Part shown: positions 8,302 to 16,240 of the stretch, in pieces
Layout: every line of letters starts with the position of its first letter
Numbering within the stretch: position 1 is the stretch's first letter
DNA from: Chlamydiales bacterium
Lineage (GTDB): Bacteria > Chlamydiota > Chlamydiia > Chlamydiales > JARBTN01
Reading direction: 5' to 3'
Length of the DNA: 46,914 nucleotides
NCBI GenBank assembly: GCA_029240195.1
Contig: JARBTN010000002.1
Location: 1-46,914 of the forward strand
The notes under the pieces: model-generated
Database searches by the model: none
What the model saw: the letters and a program-made list of their open reading frames with translations, nothing else
Told to the model about the DNA's origin: nothing
Program-made: the position numbers and the translations under genes

Positions 8302-8586
8302 ATGAAATTCTCGTTAAAACCCCTATTAAAGGGGTTGATCACCCTCTATCAGCTCTGCATCAGTCCCCTGCTCGGGAAAAACTGCCGCTTTTATCCAAGC
8401 TGCTCTTGCTATGCCAAAGAGGCCATCGAGCTGCATGGCAGCGGTATGGGCCTCTTTCTCACACTCAAGCGGCTCTTTAAATGCCACCCCTGGTATCCGG
8501 GAGGGTTCGATCCGGTCCCCCCGAAAGACCTCAATCAGGGGAGCAGGAGCTGCAGCCCTGGCCGCAAAAAGTCTGAGTCGAGCTGA
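8302..8586 (+). CDS. yidD: Membrane protein insertion efficiency factor YidD
   Basis: A 94-residue protein of the YidD family, which assists YidC in inserting inner-membrane proteins. The family core is intact: an amphipathic N-terminal helix ([13 protein letters not shown]), [15 protein letters not shown] with the conserved cysteines, then [21 protein letters not shown]. The last 18 residues (after about VPPKD) are not conserved and overlap the 3' end of the convergent LysM gene by 52 bp. YidD usually sits next to rpmH-rnpA-yidC; here it is instead downstream of the DUF155 gene. Confidence 0.95.
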   Translation: MKFSLKPLLKGLITLYQLCISPLLGKNCRFYPSCSCYAKEAIELHGSGMGLFLTLKRLFKCHPWYPGGFDPVPPKDLNQGSRSCSPGRKKSESS

Positions 8587-9863
8587 TTGAGCCTTTTTAA
8601 ATCTTCGACATCGGCGCCGAGCCGCCTGGCAATGGCCCAGAGCGTATCCCCTTCTTTGACCGTATAGAAAGAGGGTCGCTTAAAGCGCGCGGCGCTTTGT
8701 GAGAGGGTCTCGCAAGGAAAGCTCTCGCTGCGCGCCTTCCCCTGAAAAAGGGGGCTCTTCAGCTCGCTCTTGATCTCTTTAGATTTAGCTCTAGGTGGAG
8801 TGACAGGCACAGGTGGCATAGCAGGTGCAGGAGGCTTTAAGAGCGCCTCTGCCAGCTGCTGGCTTTCTAAAAGCCAATGCTGAGCCGCCTGCAGCACTTG
8901 GTCGGAGCGGGGGCTCTTGAGCAATTCCTGACAATAGACAGTTCCTTCTGCAGCCGGCGGGGTGAGCGCTGTCAGCAATTGGATACAGGCGCTATCTCTC
9001 AAGCGCTTTAAAGCAAAGTCCATGTCTGTCTTTAAAAAGAGAACAGCCGCATCTTCACTGCCGCATTTAATATAAGTCAAAAGGAGGCTGCGCCGGCTTT
9101 CCTGCTCAGATAGGGCGCTGTTGACAGCAGTCGCTGCCCACTCATGCAGATCGAGCCAAGATCCGGAAAGGAGCATGCGCATCAATCGGGAGCGTTCCCA
9201 AAAGATATGCGATCTGCCGATCAGCGTCTCAACAGTGATGAAATCGGTGGTGAGATAAAAGGCATCTTCAAGCGCTTTATCCGGCTTGCCTCCGGCTTTG
9301 AGATGAGCAAACAGCCCTTCGGTGGTCAAAGGCCACTGCTCTGTACGAGCAAAGTGCAGGATGGCTTGAAAATCTTCATCTTTCAGCCCTGGAAAGACCG
9401 TCAGCTTGACATGAGCATTGGGGTCGCTAGCTAGGTCAAAAAACAGAGAGCGTTTTTGCAGCGCTTGGCTGACCGGCTTTAAAGCGCGCTGGATATCGAA
9501 ATAGTGATAGTGGACAAGGCACGCCAGTGCCAAATCCCGCTCGCTATAACCATCTTCGACCATTTCCTGGCTTTCTAGCTTTTCCAGCAAAGCGGAAGAG
9601 GGGAGAAAAAGCAGGCTATTGAGCACTTCTTGGTTGGTCTTTTGCGTCGTGCTCGCTAAATGGGCCAGCAGATTGAAATGATAGAGGGAAGGAGAGAGAA
9701 AAGAGTCGCGCTTGGCCAAAAACGAGTAGATGCTAAAACTTAAAAACAGGATATTGCAAGACACGCTTAAAATGAGCAAGATGGAGATCAGGCGCAGCTT
9801 TTTAATCAGCGCCCCGCTCAGGGCAAAGTCCCTTTTTTTATCGTGTTTCTTGCTTTGAGACAT
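8535..9863 (-). CDS. Membrane-anchored LysM-domain protein
   Basis: A 442-residue protein with a short basic N terminus, one membrane segment at about residues 24-50 ([20 protein letters not shown]), a helical middle region without recognised family, a Pro-rich linker ([14 protein letters not shown], about 340-355) and a C-terminal LysM domain ([17 protein letters not shown], about 397-441). LysM binds N-acetylglucosamine-containing glycans such as peptidoglycan. The topology suggests an inner-membrane anchor with the LysM domain in the periplasm. Chlamydiae make only a thin septal or sparse peptidoglycan, so a link to division is possible but unproven. The coding end overlaps yidD tail to tail. 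It is not the NlpD-type metallopeptidase, since no LytM domain is present. Confidence 0.8.
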   Translation of the reverse strand: MSQSKKHDKKRDFALSGALIKKLRLISILLILSVSCNILFLSFSIYSFLAKRDSFLSPSLYHFNLLAHLASTTQKTNQEVLNSLLFLPSSALLEKLESQEMVEDGYSERDLALACLVHYHYFDIQRALKPVSQALQKRSLFFDLASDPNAHVKLTVFPGLKDEDFQAILHFARTEQWPLTTEGLFAHLKAGGKPDKALEDAFYLTTDFITVETLIGRSHIFWERSRLMRMLLSGSWLDLHEWAATAVNSALSEQESRRSLLLTYIKCGSEDAAVLFLKTDMDFALKRLRDSACIQLLTALTPPAAEGTVYCQELLKSPRSDQVLQAAQHWLLESQQLAEALLKPPAPAMPPVPVTPPRAKSKEIKSELKSPLFQGKARSESFPCETLSQSAARFKRPSFYTVKEGDTLWAIARRLGADVEDLKRLNQLDSDFLRPGLQLLLP

Positions 9864-10077
9864 AGCACATGCTCATTTACGGCCATAACCCCCCTTTTGC
9901 GCCGGCTTAAAGGCTCTAGACACCTTTTTTTAACTTCAGCATCGTCCATCGGCAGCGGCAAAGAGGGATTGAGGCCTCGTCTGATTGAATGATTCTCCTC
10001 TGCTATATATCAAAATATTTATTAATGCACAATAGAAAATGTGCCTCTGAAGTTGCGCGCTTTTTAAAGAAAAGACC

Positions 10078-10112
10078 CAAAGGGAGCGTGCTCCCTTTGA
10101 ACCCTTTTTTTT
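10078..10112. terminator. Terminator-like hairpin
   Basis: Arms CAAAGGGAGC (10078-10087) and GCTCCCTTTG (10090-10099), followed by AACCC and a T run on the + strand and by a T-rich stretch on the minus strand. It could end transcripts in either direction. Confidence 0.55.
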
Positions 10113-10181
10113 AAAGCAGAGGCTGAAATCTATGAGTGTTAGCAAATATAACTGACCCTATTAAAGCGGCTTGAGATCAAG

Positions 10182-10303
10182 CCGCTTCCTAATTGCTTTT
10201 CGCTTTAGCGATAGGCAATTAGGAAGCGGAATACAGAACTTGGATTCCAAAGGTTTGCCTTTGGCCGGGGATGGTTTGGAAGGGGCAGGCAGCCCCTTCC
10301 AAA
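10182..10303 (+). repeat. Multi-hairpin repeat, copy B
   Basis: It has the same order of parts as the right half of copy A. A long hairpin of 15 perfect bp (10182-10196/10215-10229) with GCGATAG in its loop comes first. CCAAAGG/CCTTTGG (10247-10253/10258-10264) follows, and then a 12-bp perfect stem (10275-10286/10292-10303). The linker between the last two, CCGGGGATGG, matches CCGGTGAGGG in copy A. Stem sequences differ from copy A but pairing is kept. A reverse-oriented terminal hairpin may be the one at 10336-10354. Confidence 0.6.
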
Positions 10304-10335
10304 TCAAGCTCACCGTCAAAAAGTGCGAAACTTCA

Positions 10336-10354
10336 GGGGCAGAGGCGCTGCCCC
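10336..10354 (-). terminator. Possible pckG terminator hairpin
   Basis: GGGGCAG/CTGCCCC with a 5-nt loop, 14 nt past the pckG stop codon on the minus strand. It lacks a strong T run, so termination strength is uncertain. Confidence 0.4.
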
Positions 10355-10367
10355 CGCCCAAAAGAAA

Positions 10368-12245
10368 TCAGTTGGCCAGCGATAGGGCACCCATGGCAGG
10401 AGCGGGCAGAGCCGCTGATGGCTCAAGCTTTTCTTTGAGCGCCTCTAGCTCCAAAGAGAGGCCGCTTGGCAACCGATCTCCGAAGAGGCGGAAATAGGCG
10501 GCTAGCTCTCGGCTCTCTTGCAGCCAGGCTTCTCGATCGATATGAAAGAGCTCTTGAAGAGCGCCAGGAGCCAAATCGAGCCCCGCTATGTCCAAGCTGT
10601 CAATCGATGGGACATACCCAATTGGGTATTCTTGATAATCGATTGCGCCATCGCAGCGCTCAAAGATCCATTTCAAGACGCGTGCATTTTCCCCAAAGCC
10701 TGGCCAGAGCCAGTTTCCCGCCTCATCTTGGCGAAACCAATTGACATGGAAAAATTTGGGGGCATTTTCATGATTTGTCTTCTCCCCCATCTTCAACCAA
10801 TGGGCAAAGTAATCGGCCATATGGTAGCCGCAAAAAGGGAGCATGGCAAAAGGATCATGGCGCAGCGCGCCAACTTGGCCCGCAGCCGCAGCTGTCGTCT
10901 CTGATGACATGGCCGCGCCGAGAAAGACGCCGTGGGCCCAGTTTCTGGCCTCGTAGACTAGAGGGATCGTCTTTTTGCGCCGGCCGCCAAATAAGATGGC
11001 GGCAATTTCAACTCCCTCGGGCGCCTCCCAAGCTGGATCGATGACCGGGCACTGCTTGGCAGAAACAGTAAAGCGCGCATTTGGATGGGCGGCGGGCTGG
11101 TTTCCCGGAGCCCAAGGCTGGCCGCGCCAATCGGTCAACCCTTCCGGAGGCGGGCTCAGCCCCTCCCACCACACATCGCCATCCGCTGTCAAAGCGACAT
11201 TGGTGAAGAGGGCATTTTTCTCAATGGCCCGCATGGCATTGGGATTGGATTTGAGGGACGTGCCGGGAGCCACTCCAAAAAATCCATTTTCAGGGTTGAT
11301 AGCTCTCAGGCGCCCTTGAGGGTCAAAGCGCATCCAGGCAATGTCGTCGCCGACACATTCAATGTGCCAGCCCGGCAGCTTTGAGCGCAACATAGCCAAA
11401 TTGGTCTTGCCGCAGGCGCTGGGGAAAGAGGCGGCAATGTACTTCTTCTTCCCCTCTGGATTGGTCAATCCTAAGATGAGCATATGCTCGGCAAACCACC
11501 CCTCCTCATGGGCAATCTTAGAAGCAATGCGCAAAGCAAAGCACTTCTTGCCGAGGAGCGCATTGCCCCCATAGCCACTGCCAAACGAGAAGATCGCCAA
11601 GTCTTCGGGGAAATGGGCGATGACGGTCTTTTCCGGGCAACAAGGCCACACGCTATCTTCCTCCCCCTCTTTTAGAGGGGAGCCGACGGAATGCAAGCAG
11701 CGCACCAATGCTTCCTCTTTCGATAATAAATCCAAACTGACGCGCGTCATGAGATGCATGTTTAACACGACGTAGGGAGAATCGGTGAGCTGCACGCCGA
11801 TTTTGCTCATAGCAGAGCCGATGGGTCCCATGCTATATGGAATGATATAGAGCGTGCGGCCCTGCATGCAACCTTGAAATAGACCTTGCAGGTGCTCTCG
11901 CATCTCAAGTGGGTCGCGCCAATGGTTTGTCGGACCGGTATCTTCAAAAGAGGCGCTGCAGATGAAGGTGCGCTCTTCCACCCGCGCCACATCGCCGGCA
12001 TGGGATCTGGCCAGATAAGAGCCGGGTCTCTTTTTTTCATTGAGGCGGATCAAGCTCCCCTTTTGAACAAGTTCCTCAGCCAGCCGATCGAACTCCTCTT
12101 GAGACCCGTCGCAGAAATGAACTTTGCTTGGACAGGTTAAAGAGGCGCTCTCTAAAATCCACCGGCGCAATTGGCCAGTTAAACCGCGCCTATTTAGCTC
12201 TTCTTCCAAGCACTCCAAACTATACTGAGCCATAAATCCCACCAT
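10368..12245 (-). CDS. pckG: Phosphoenolpyruvate carboxykinase (GTP)
   Basis: A 625-residue GTP-dependent PEP carboxykinase, which converts oxaloacetate and GTP to phosphoenolpyruvate, GDP and CO2 for gluconeogenesis. Family motifs are FGSGYGGNALLGKKCFALRI, the kinase-1 loop FPSACGKTNLAML, kinase-2 VGDDIAWMRFD, and the guanine-binding FRQDEAGNWLWPGFGENARV. The length is typical of GTP-type enzymes (about 600-620 residues). A second start, Met5 at 12233, has a GGTGGG ribosome site at better spacing and may be the real one. In C. trachomatis the gene (CT710) neighbours mreB; here two unrelated + strand genes separate them. Confidence 0.95.
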   Translation of the reverse strand: MVGFMAQYSLECLEEELNRRGLTGQLRRWILESASLTCPSKVHFCDGSQEEFDRLAEELVQKGSLIRLNEKKRPGSYLARSHAGDVARVEERTFICSASFEDTGPTNHWRDPLEMREHLQGLFQGCMQGRTLYIIPYSMGPIGSAMSKIGVQLTDSPYVVLNMHLMTRVSLDLLSKEEALVRCLHSVGSPLKEGEEDSVWPCCPEKTVIAHFPEDLAIFSFGSGYGGNALLGKKCFALRIASKIAHEEGWFAEHMLILGLTNPEGKKKYIAASFPSACGKTNLAMLRSKLPGWHIECVGDDIAWMRFDPQGRLRAINPENGFFGVAPGTSLKSNPNAMRAIEKNALFTNVALTADGDVWWEGLSPPPEGLTDWRGQPWAPGNQPAAHPNARFTVSAKQCPVIDPAWEAPEGVEIAAILFGGRRKKTIPLVYEARNWAHGVFLGAAMSSETTAAAAGQVGALRHDPFAMLPFCGYHMADYFAHWLKMGEKTNHENAPKFFHVNWFRQDEAGNWLWPGFGENARVLKWIFERCDGAIDYQEYPIGYVPSIDSLDIAGLDLAPGALQELFHIDREAWLQESRELAAYFRLFGDRLPSGLSLELEALKEKLEPSAALPAPAMGALSLAN

Positions 12246-12295
12246 CTCTTGATGAATAAAGCTTAAGAGTACAAAAGAGCTATTCTTTTTGCACG

Positions 12296-12315
12296 TCTTT
12301 TTGCATGCAAAAAGA
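12296..12315. promoter_or_regulatory. 20-bp perfect palindrome in a divergent intergenic region
   Basis: TCTTTTTGCA followed directly by its reverse complement, TGCAAAAAGA. It lies between pckG (minus) and the 12442 gene (plus), with another CTTTTTGCA half site just upstream near 12284-12292. The form suits a dimeric repressor operator or a hairpin. Confidence 0.4.
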
Positions 12316-12441
12316 GCGCCCTTCCCTCTCTACCTTTTAGGCGGGAAAGATTCAGTCCTTGCCCTTTAATCTTGCTATTTTTTAAATAACGCTGAGATAA
12401 AATACTTCCTTTTTTTTAATTTTTTTAAAACGAGAGACTCC

Positions 12442-13362
12442 ATGTCCCCTCCTCATTCCCAGTCAAATCTTTCGGCAGAAGCGTTTGAAAAAATGGTGGC
12501 GCATTTTCACGCTTTTCAAGAGGCCGTTCTTCCTCCTTTTCCAGCGTCAAATTCCCAAAGCTCAGACATCCCTTTAGAGAGGCTACCTGCAAAAGACCTA
12601 TCTCCGCTCTTTGCCAGCTCCATTCAGCCCCAGCTTCAGCTTCAGCAACGCAACAGCAGCACTTGCAATCTAGCCCAATGGAAAATCTCCCCCTCCGCGC
12701 ATCATAGCATCATCTATAGCGCTAACTCGAAAGACAACCCCATCTTAGTCGGGGACAGCCCGACCCTTTCGCCAGAAGAAGAGCGAACACCTCTTCCCTC
12801 GAAGCATCATATCGAAGTGCTCTCTACTTCCTTTTTCAAGTGGCCTGTAGAAAAGGCGATCTCTGTCGCCTATTACCAAAGCCTCATTTACAAGAGTTTA
12901 TTCCAGCTGAAAAGTCGCCTATCGTCCCCTACCGATTTAAAGGACATCGCCATCTACATCAGCATGCATCCACTTTTAAAGCACTCAGATGCCGAACAAA
13001 TCCACCTCTTCCTAGAGAAAGCCTTTCAAAAATATGCCGACTTGCATGGGCTCTCTCCAACTCTCCTCGATCTTTCCCATCTATTCAAAGCCCTTGAAAA
13101 TTTGATCGTTGAAAAGGTGGACCCCGCTTTTAAAGAAGAGATGCAGCAGCTTTTAAAAGCAATTTTGCAAGAGGAGCAACAATACATCTACTTGCGAAGA
13201 ATCAAAAACTTGTGGGATGAATCAAGCCCTCAGCGAAGACCATTTGCCACATATGTGCGCCGCATCTTAAAAGAGGCAGACCCCGGCTGCAGCATGCACA
13301 GTTTGCTCCAAACAGGGGCGCTCTACGAAAAGCTCAGCTGTGCGCTGCAAGAGCTCTTATAA
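12442..13362 (+). CDS. Unrecognised protein with one copy of a novel ~180-residue module
   Basis: A 306-residue protein. The first ~125 residues are low in order and rich in Ser, Pro and Gln (with LQLQQRN), typical of a flexible or secreted leader. From about residue 126 a helical module begins with VLSTSFFKWP, YYQSLIYKSL and LKDIAIYISMHPLLKHS. It continues with FKALENLI, FKEEMQQLLKAILQEE, IKNLWDE and Y-VRRILKEA, and ends LLQTGALYEKLSCALQELL. The next gene contains two further copies of this module. I recognise no family. Position between mreB and pckG, flexible N terminus and paralogy would fit a lineage-specific effector, but this is inference. No signal peptide or membrane segment is present. 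Confidence 0.75.
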   Translation: MSPPHSQSNLSAEAFEKMVAHFHAFQEAVLPPFPASNSQSSDIPLERLPAKDLSPLFASSIQPQLQLQQRNSSTCNLAQWKISPSAHHSIIYSANSKDNPILVGDSPTLSPEEERTPLPSKHHIEVLSTSFFKWPVEKAISVAYYQSLIYKSLFQLKSRLSSPTDLKDIAIYISMHPLLKHSDAEQIHLFLEKAFQKYADLHGLSPTLLDLSHLFKALENLIVEKVDPAFKEEMQQLLKAILQEEQQYIYLRRIKNLWDESSPQRRPFATYVRRILKEADPGCSMHSLLQTGALYEKLSCALQELL

Positions 13363-13496
13363 GCCCCCAAAGGGCAAGCGACTCGGAAGCGCTCTTTCCA
13401 AGGCTGCCAACTTGACGACAGAGCTTTCGCTTTAACTCAATTTCAAATATGCTTTCCTTAATAAAAAGTTAATTTAAACCTCAACAGGGGATAGAT

Positions 13497-14873
13497 ATGC
13501 TTCCTTTTCACCCTCATTTTCCCCCCAAGGAACCACCAAGCCCTCTCCATTCCCCTTGGCAAATTTTAGAAGGACCGATTGCAGAGGCGCAAAATTCCAT
13601 GACTTATTGGAGAAGCTCCAATGCAACGCAAGAGGAGGCCAATAGACTGTGGGGAATCTTTCAAGATGTGACCTCCTCTCCCCCGCCACTTAAGCTGCAG
13701 CAAATCCAAAGCATCATTTTTAACAAAACACTCTGGACACAGCCCCTCTCTTACCAATATGCTGCCATCTATCGCGTGTTATTAGAAGAGCAAGAGGCTT
13801 TAAAAGACGCCGGCGATTTCAAAGAGATCGCCGCCCATATCGGCATCCATGCGGGGCTTAAAATCGAGCAAATTGAGACCACTCAAAAACAATTGAAGTG
13901 GGCCTTGCAAACCTATAAAATGCGCACAAAAAGCCCCTTTCTCAGCGAGCAGCTGTTAGCTGCCTTTGAAGCACATATCTTGCAAAGGCTCCCAGTCCCT
14001 CTCCAAAAAGAGATGGCGATTTTTTTGAGAGCCATCTTGATTGAAGAGGGTAAAAAAAGCCATGAGCGGACCACACAGCCCTTGTTTGCGTGGAATGGGT
14101 ATCAAGAGATCTCTCCTCCCTACATCCGCCAAATCTTAGCCGAAGCGCGCCTGGAAACAGGCCTGAGCAATCTTTTAGTAGCCGGGCAGCTTTTTGACCA
14201 TTTATGCACGGCCCTACAAGATCCCTTGCCCAATCCGTCAAGCGATCAGGTCGCTTTAACGCCTCCCCTGCCAGTTGAAAGCGCCCCCCCGATTGAGATA
14301 GAAGAGACCCCGCTCCCCTCCCCAAGAAACATCTCGGTGCTCTCCACCCCCTGGGCAAATTGGCCGAGCAAAAAACCAATCCCCCTCTCTTATTACCAAA
14401 GCTTAGTCTATAGAAGTCTCATTGAAAGGCAAGAGGATATTCCCCCTCAGGCTAGCTTAAAAAAGATCGCCAAAGCTATTGCGCCGCATCCAGCCCTTCG
14501 CGGATCAAATGCCGTGCAAATTCACGCCCTCTTTAAAAAAATCGCCGCTGGCGCCAGGCAAATCAATCAGCCATCGGATTCTTCTTTTGGTCTATCTGAT
14601 GTAATCAAAGCTTTGGAGGAGACGCTCTCTAAAAATGTCCAGGAACCCTTTCAAGAAGGAATGCCAGGTTTTTTAAAAGCGGTGATTCTAGAAGAGCAAA
14701 AACGGGTCAATTATCGAAAAATGAAAAACCTGTGGGGAGAGCCCAATTTGTATAATAATGCGCATTACCGCTATGTGAGGCAGTTTTTAAAGGTAAAGCA
14801 GGGGGTCAGTGTCTCGTTTTTATTAGAAAAAGGGCTCCTTTACGAGACGTTTAGCTATGCGCTGCAAAAGTAA
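13497..14873 (+). CDS. Unrecognised protein with two copies of the same novel module
   Basis: A 458-residue paralogue of the preceding gene, 134 bp downstream, with AGGGG before the ATG. Copy 1 spans about residues 70-240 (FKEIAAHIGIHAGLK, LQKEMAIFLRAILIEEGKK, YIRQILAEARLETGLSNLL, LCTALQ). A Pro/Glu-rich linker follows (about 241-280). Copy 2 spans about 281-458 and is close to the module of the first gene: VLSTPWANWP, YYQSLVYRSL, LKKIAKAIAPHPAL, FLKAVILEEQ, MKNLWGEPN, YVRQFLK. Copy 1 is more divergent than copy 2, suggesting an old internal duplication followed by gene duplication. The protein is soluble and mostly helical; function is unknown. Confidence 0.75.
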   Translation: MLPFHPHFPPKEPPSPLHSPWQILEGPIAEAQNSMTYWRSSNATQEEANRLWGIFQDVTSSPPPLKLQQIQSIIFNKTLWTQPLSYQYAAIYRVLLEEQEALKDAGDFKEIAAHIGIHAGLKIEQIETTQKQLKWALQTYKMRTKSPFLSEQLLAAFEAHILQRLPVPLQKEMAIFLRAILIEEGKKSHERTTQPLFAWNGYQEISPPYIRQILAEARLETGLSNLLVAGQLFDHLCTALQDPLPNPSSDQVALTPPLPVESAPPIEIEETPLPSPRNISVLSTPWANWPSKKPIPLSYYQSLVYRSLIERQEDIPPQASLKKIAKAIAPHPALRGSNAVQIHALFKKIAAGARQINQPSDSSFGLSDVIKALEETLSKNVQEPFQEGMPGFLKAVILEEQKRVNYRKMKNLWGEPNLYNNAHYRYVRQFLKVKQGVSVSFLLEKGLLYETFSYALQK

Positions 14874-14878
14874 AGATA

Positions 14879-14927
14879 GCCCCTCCGATTTCTTAGATCA
14901 GATAAAAATCTGGAGAGGGGCATTTTT
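14879..14927 (+). terminator. Terminator after the two-module gene
   Basis: GCCCCTCC (14879-14886) pairs with GGAGAGGGGC (14912-14921, one bulge region), with an inner GATTT/AAATC stem and a following T5. It lies between convergent genes and may also serve mreB. Confidence 0.65.
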
Positions 14928-14942
14928 GGCTAGTGAAAAGAA

Positions 14943-16046
14943 CTAAAAACTTTTGCGCTTCTTGAATTTGTAGAGGTATTCGAGCGCTTTGCCCGTGCCG
15001 AGGCAGACCGCCAAGAGGGGGTTTTCGGCAATGATGACAGGTAAGCCCGTCTCTTTGATGAGCGCTTTATCAAAACCTTTGATGAGCGCGCCACCGCCAG
15101 CAATGACCATACCCCGCTCGACTAAGTCGGCTGCCAATTCAGGAGGGCATTTCTCCAAAGTGAGTTTGACGCCTTCGATGATCTGCTGGATAGGCTCGGC
15201 CAGGCACTCGCGAATTTCGACGGAGTTGATCCGTTTAGTTTCGGGCAATCCGGCGACCTGGTCGCGGCCGCGCACTTCCATCTCCAGCTCATTATCCCCT
15301 AAGGAATAGGCCGAACCGATGGTGATCTTGATCTCTTCGGCGGTGCGAGGGCCGATCATGAGGTTATAAGTGCGGCGCATGTAGTTCATGATGCATTCAT
15401 CAAACTCATCGCCGGCGATGCGCAAAGAGCGCGATTCGACAATGCCGCCGAGGGAGATGATGGCAATTTCAGTGGTTCCGCCGCCGATGTCGATGATCAT
15501 ATTGGCCGATGGCTCATGGACGGGCAGGTCGACGCCAATAGCTGCAGCCATCGGCTCTTCGATGAGAAGCACTTCTTGAGCACCGGCGTGGAGAGCGGAA
15601 TCTTCGACAGCTCGCTTTTCGACGCCGGTGATGCCGGATGGGACAGCGATCAGGATTTTTGGGCGAAAGAGGCTGCGCGAAGGGGTCACTTTTTTAATGA
15701 GCGCCTTCAACATCCCTTCAGCAATCTCAAAGTCGGCGATGACGCCATCTTTCATGGGCCGGACGGCATGGATTTTGCGAGGCGTCTTGCCAAGCATCGC
15801 CTTGGCTTTATGGCCGACGGCGAGCACTTCATTGGTTACAGAATCGACAGCGACGACAGAAGGCTCTGCGAGTACAATTCCCTTGCCGCGGACAAAGACC
15901 AGCGTGTTGGCTGTGCCCAGATCGATGCCGATGTCATTGGAGAAGACGCCTTTGAATCGGCCAAGACGGGCCTCAATTGCTTGATATAAACGCGTTAAAA
16001 TGGTCGCCCCAACAGCTTTGTTGCCCGACTGGCTTTTTGTGCTCAT
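14943..16046 (-). CDS. mreB: Rod shape-determining actin-like protein MreB
   Basis: A 367-residue bacterial actin homologue that polymerises under the inner membrane. In Chlamydiae, which lack FtsZ, it organises septal peptidoglycan synthesis and division. Visible actin-fold motifs are phosphate 1 [16 protein letters not shown], phosphate 2 [19 protein letters not shown], adenosine site [16 protein letters not shown], and [12 protein letters not shown]. The roughly 37-residue N-terminal extension before [12 protein letters not shown] is longer than in E. coli and basic, with [15 protein letters not shown] able to form an amphipathic membrane-binding helix. It lies downstream of the SNF2 helicase gene on the same strand, as in C. 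trachomatis (CT708-CT709). Confidence 0.97.
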   Translation of the reverse strand: MSTKSQSGNKAVGATILTRLYQAIEARLGRFKGVFSNDIGIDLGTANTLVFVRGKGIVLAEPSVVAVDSVTNEVLAVGHKAKAMLGKTPRKIHAVRPMKDGVIADFEIAEGMLKALIKKVTPSRSLFRPKILIAVPSGITGVEKRAVEDSALHAGAQEVLLIEEPMAAAIGVDLPVHEPSANMIIDIGGGTTEIAIISLGGIVESRSLRIAGDEFDECIMNYMRRTYNLMIGPRTAEEIKITIGSAYSLGDNELEMEVRGRDQVAGLPETKRINSVEIRECLAEPIQQIIEGVKLTLEKCPPELAADLVERGMVIAGGGALIKGFDKALIKETGLPVIIAENPLLAVCLGTGKALEYLYKFKKRKSF

Positions 16047-16240
16047 CTAAATTAAAGACCTCTGTTCCATATAGATTCTTAAGCGCGTTTGACGTTGTTT
16101 TTGTTCCAACCCAAAACTCTTAAGCTGCTAAGAATTTTGCCCGTCAGAGCGCTTTTTCGACAATAGTTTTTAAATTCCAGCAGCCCTCTATCGCTTTTTC
16201 AAGATAAAAAGGGGGATGAATCAATCGATGAGCTGGGTTT

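Larger units (their letters stand above)
9864..10367. other. 504-bp intergenic region rich in hairpins
   Basis: No convincing gene is present between the LysM gene and pckG, both on the minus strand. It holds a hairpin CAAAGGGAGC/GCTCCCTTTG (10078-10099) with an eight-T run on the + side, two overlapping hairpins at 10164-10229, repeat copy B, and a hairpin at 10336-10354 close to the pckG stop. Confidence 0.7.
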
